A stretch of 6,024 nt of DNA from an uncultured Ruminococcus sp. (GTDB lineage: Bacteria; Bacillota; Clostridia; Oscillospirales; Ruminococcaceae). Positions within the stretch are counted from its first letter, which is position 1. Each line of letters begins with the position of its first letter. The notes below the pieces were generated by a model that was not told the origin of the DNA, made no database searches, and saw nothing but the letters and a program-made list of their open reading frames with translations. The position numbers and the translations under genes are program-made. The stretch lies in the NCBI GenBank assembly GCA_900553335.1, contig USCU01000078.1, positions 1 through 6,024 of the forward strand, read 5' to 3'. This document shows, one piece after another, positions 5,010 to 6,024 of this stretch.

Positions 5010-5957
5010 TTAAATTTCTTCAGTATCTGTAACGACAACATTTTTTACCGCTTCAGCAATCTCTTCATCAGCGCTTTCATCGTCAACGTTAATATTCTCT
5101 TTAAATCCGTCATCGGAAACCTCAAACTTTGCCTTAAGCTTTTTATTTTCCTCTTCGCAAAGACGCAAAAGCTCCTCGATTGCTGTGTTGCTTGCAGACT
5201 GCTTGATTTCTTCCTTTATTCCAACGATTTCCTCAACCGGTGTAAGCGGCTCGGGATTTTCTTTAATATCTTCCTTTATCACTTCTTCCAAAAGTTTTTC
5301 TTTTTCTTTTGTAAGACGCTCAACTGCCTCAATCTTTTCCGCTTCAATTGCCTCAACCTGTTTTTCAAGCTCAAGCACCTTATCTCTATGTCCAAGATAT
5401 TTTTTAGCATTATTCTTCTGTTTCCACCATGAATGAAGAGCTAAGAACACAATCATCAGCAAAAGCGGGGTTAAAACTAAAAGGATCATTCCCTGTATTG
5501 TACCGCTCTGAACAATCGCCCAACCGATAAAGTGATCCATCTTGTCTGCTACGCCGACGATCTGCGATGAATTAACAACAAAGGATTTCTCACTTGTATC
5601 AAATCCTACCTCATACATTACCGCATCATTTTCAGTTAAAATATTTTTAAGACGCATAGCGGTCGTACCGTAAGTAGCAACATTATCTATTACTATTACT
5701 CTTCCGACATCGTCCTGCGTAGGTACTTTATTAGTCACAAACAAAAGCGTATCCTGCGGTACATCCGTATCTTCGCCTGCTTCCATGTCAGTTGTTCTTA
5801 CCACATATAGGCTTGTACCCGACACAGACGGCGTTACATTTTGATTTTTAAAAACGAGCTTTACCGCAATTACCCACGCCGACGTAAAAATCAAAACTAT
5901 AAGACAAAGAATTCCGAACACTTTAAAAGGCGATGTTTTTCTTTCTTTTCCAGCCAT
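5010..5957 (-). CDS. SipW-like signal peptidase-related membrane protein, probably inactive, with coiled-coil tail
   Basis: The 315-residue product has an N-terminal membrane helix (about 13-36), an extracytoplasmic domain (about 38-150), a second helix (about 154-176) and a long Glu/Lys-rich cytoplasmic tail. The tail has a predicted coiled coil at about 188-230 and again near 258-278, and ends very acidic. Helix-domain-helix layout and local order resemble SipW-type S26 signal peptidases: DMEAGEDTDVPQDTLLFV matches the region of GSMEPEFNTGSLILV, VGRVIVID matches KGDVITF, and TTAMRLKNI matches AVTHRIVDI. By that hand alignment the catalytic Ser is D57 and the catalytic His is M101, so peptidase activity is unlikely. 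The tail has no counterpart in SipW. GGGAGGG eight bases before ATG 5957 fixes the start; an upstream in-frame ATG at 5981 is rejected. Its promoter is cut off by the contig end. The gene is certain; the family link is moderate and the function unknown. Confidence 0.85.
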   Translation of the reverse strand: MAGKERKTSPFKVFGILCLIVLIFTSAWVIAVKLVFKNQNVTPSVSGTSLYVVRTTDMEAGEDTDVPQDTLLFVTNKVPTQDDVGRVIVIDNVATYGTTAMRLKNILTENDAVMYEVGFDTSEKSFVVNSSQIVGVADKMDHFIGWAIVQSGTIQGMILLVLTPLLLMIVFLALHSWWKQKNNAKKYLGHRDKVLELEKQVEAIEAEKIEAVERLTKEKEKLLEEVIKEDIKENPEPLTPVEEIVGIKEEIKQSASNTAIEELLRLCEEENKKLKAKFEVSDDGFKENINVDDESADEEIAEAVKNVVVTDTEEI

Positions 5958-5965
5958 TATTAATT

Positions 5966-5972
5966 CCCTCCC
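5966..5972 (-). promoter_or_regulatory. Ribosome binding site deciding the start at 5957
   Basis: Minus-strand GGGAGGG is eight bases before ATG 5957-5955. The alternative in-frame ATG at 5981 lies upstream of this site and would place it inside the coding region, with no other site before it. Confidence 0.8.
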
Positions 5973-5999
5973 AAAAACCATTGTTTTTTATTCATAAGC

Positions 6000-6024
6000 C
6001 TGTCTCTTATACACATCTCCGAGC
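6000..6024. other. Nextera (Tn5 mosaic-end) adapter contamination
   Basis: Bases 6000-6018 read CTGTCTCTTATACACATCT, the 19-bp Tn5 mosaic end used in Nextera libraries. They are followed by CCGAGC, the beginning of the read-2 adapter arm. This is library sequence retained at the contig end, not part of the organism. Base 6000 could coincidentally also be genomic. Confidence 0.97.

Noticed and set aside
5185..5436. Plus-strand Ser-rich open frame.
   Set aside because: It is the antisense of the Glu/Lys-rich coiled-coil coding region; the Ser/Phe bias is a by-product of GAA and AAA codons on the other strand.

Overview
The window is an AT-rich assembled contig carrying the adjacent sporulation genes spoIVB and spo0A. 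That pair, intact at every key residue, points to an endospore-forming member of the Firmicutes (Bacillota). The base composition, strong Shine-Dalgarno sites and style of the intergenic DNA suggest a class Clostridia anaerobe; species and genus cannot be read from this sequence. The final 25 bases (6000-6024) are Nextera transposon adapter, so the biological sequence ends at about 5999.

Layout. On the minus strand at the left is a complete MBOAT/AlgI-type O-acyltransferase (14-1435) with its own sigma-A-type promoter. A rho-independent terminator (1584-1610) separates it from an upstream minus-strand gene for an unrecognised four-helix membrane protein (1664-2242), which also has a clear promoter. 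A 352-base divergent intergenic region (2255-2606) follows. It holds a MITE-like repeat with degenerate terminal inverted repeats, internal hairpins and several Spo0A-box-like heptamers. On the plus strand are spoIVB (2607-3809) and spo0A (4168-4950), separated by a long leader with a putative promoter overlapped by a dyad, and two small hairpins. A strong bidirectional terminator (4965-4998) separates spo0A from a convergent minus-strand gene (5010-5957). That last gene encodes a SipW-like, S26-family signal-peptidase-related membrane protein that appears to lack its catalytic Ser and His and carries a long charged coiled-coil tail.

How the genes relate. Spo0A is the phosphorelay-controlled master regulator of entry into sporulation. 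SpoIVB is the forespore-secreted serine protease that signals across the intermembrane space to activate sigma-K processing. They act early and late in the same programme. The flanking membrane genes have no demonstrable link to sporulation. The MBOAT protein probably acetylates an extracellular polymer with a partner lying beyond the contig edge.

The most unusual items are the apparently catalytically dead signal-peptidase-like protein, the structured spo0A leader, and the 0A-box-rich repeat at the spoIVB junction. No CRISPR array, tRNA, rRNA, phage gene or transposase gene was seen.
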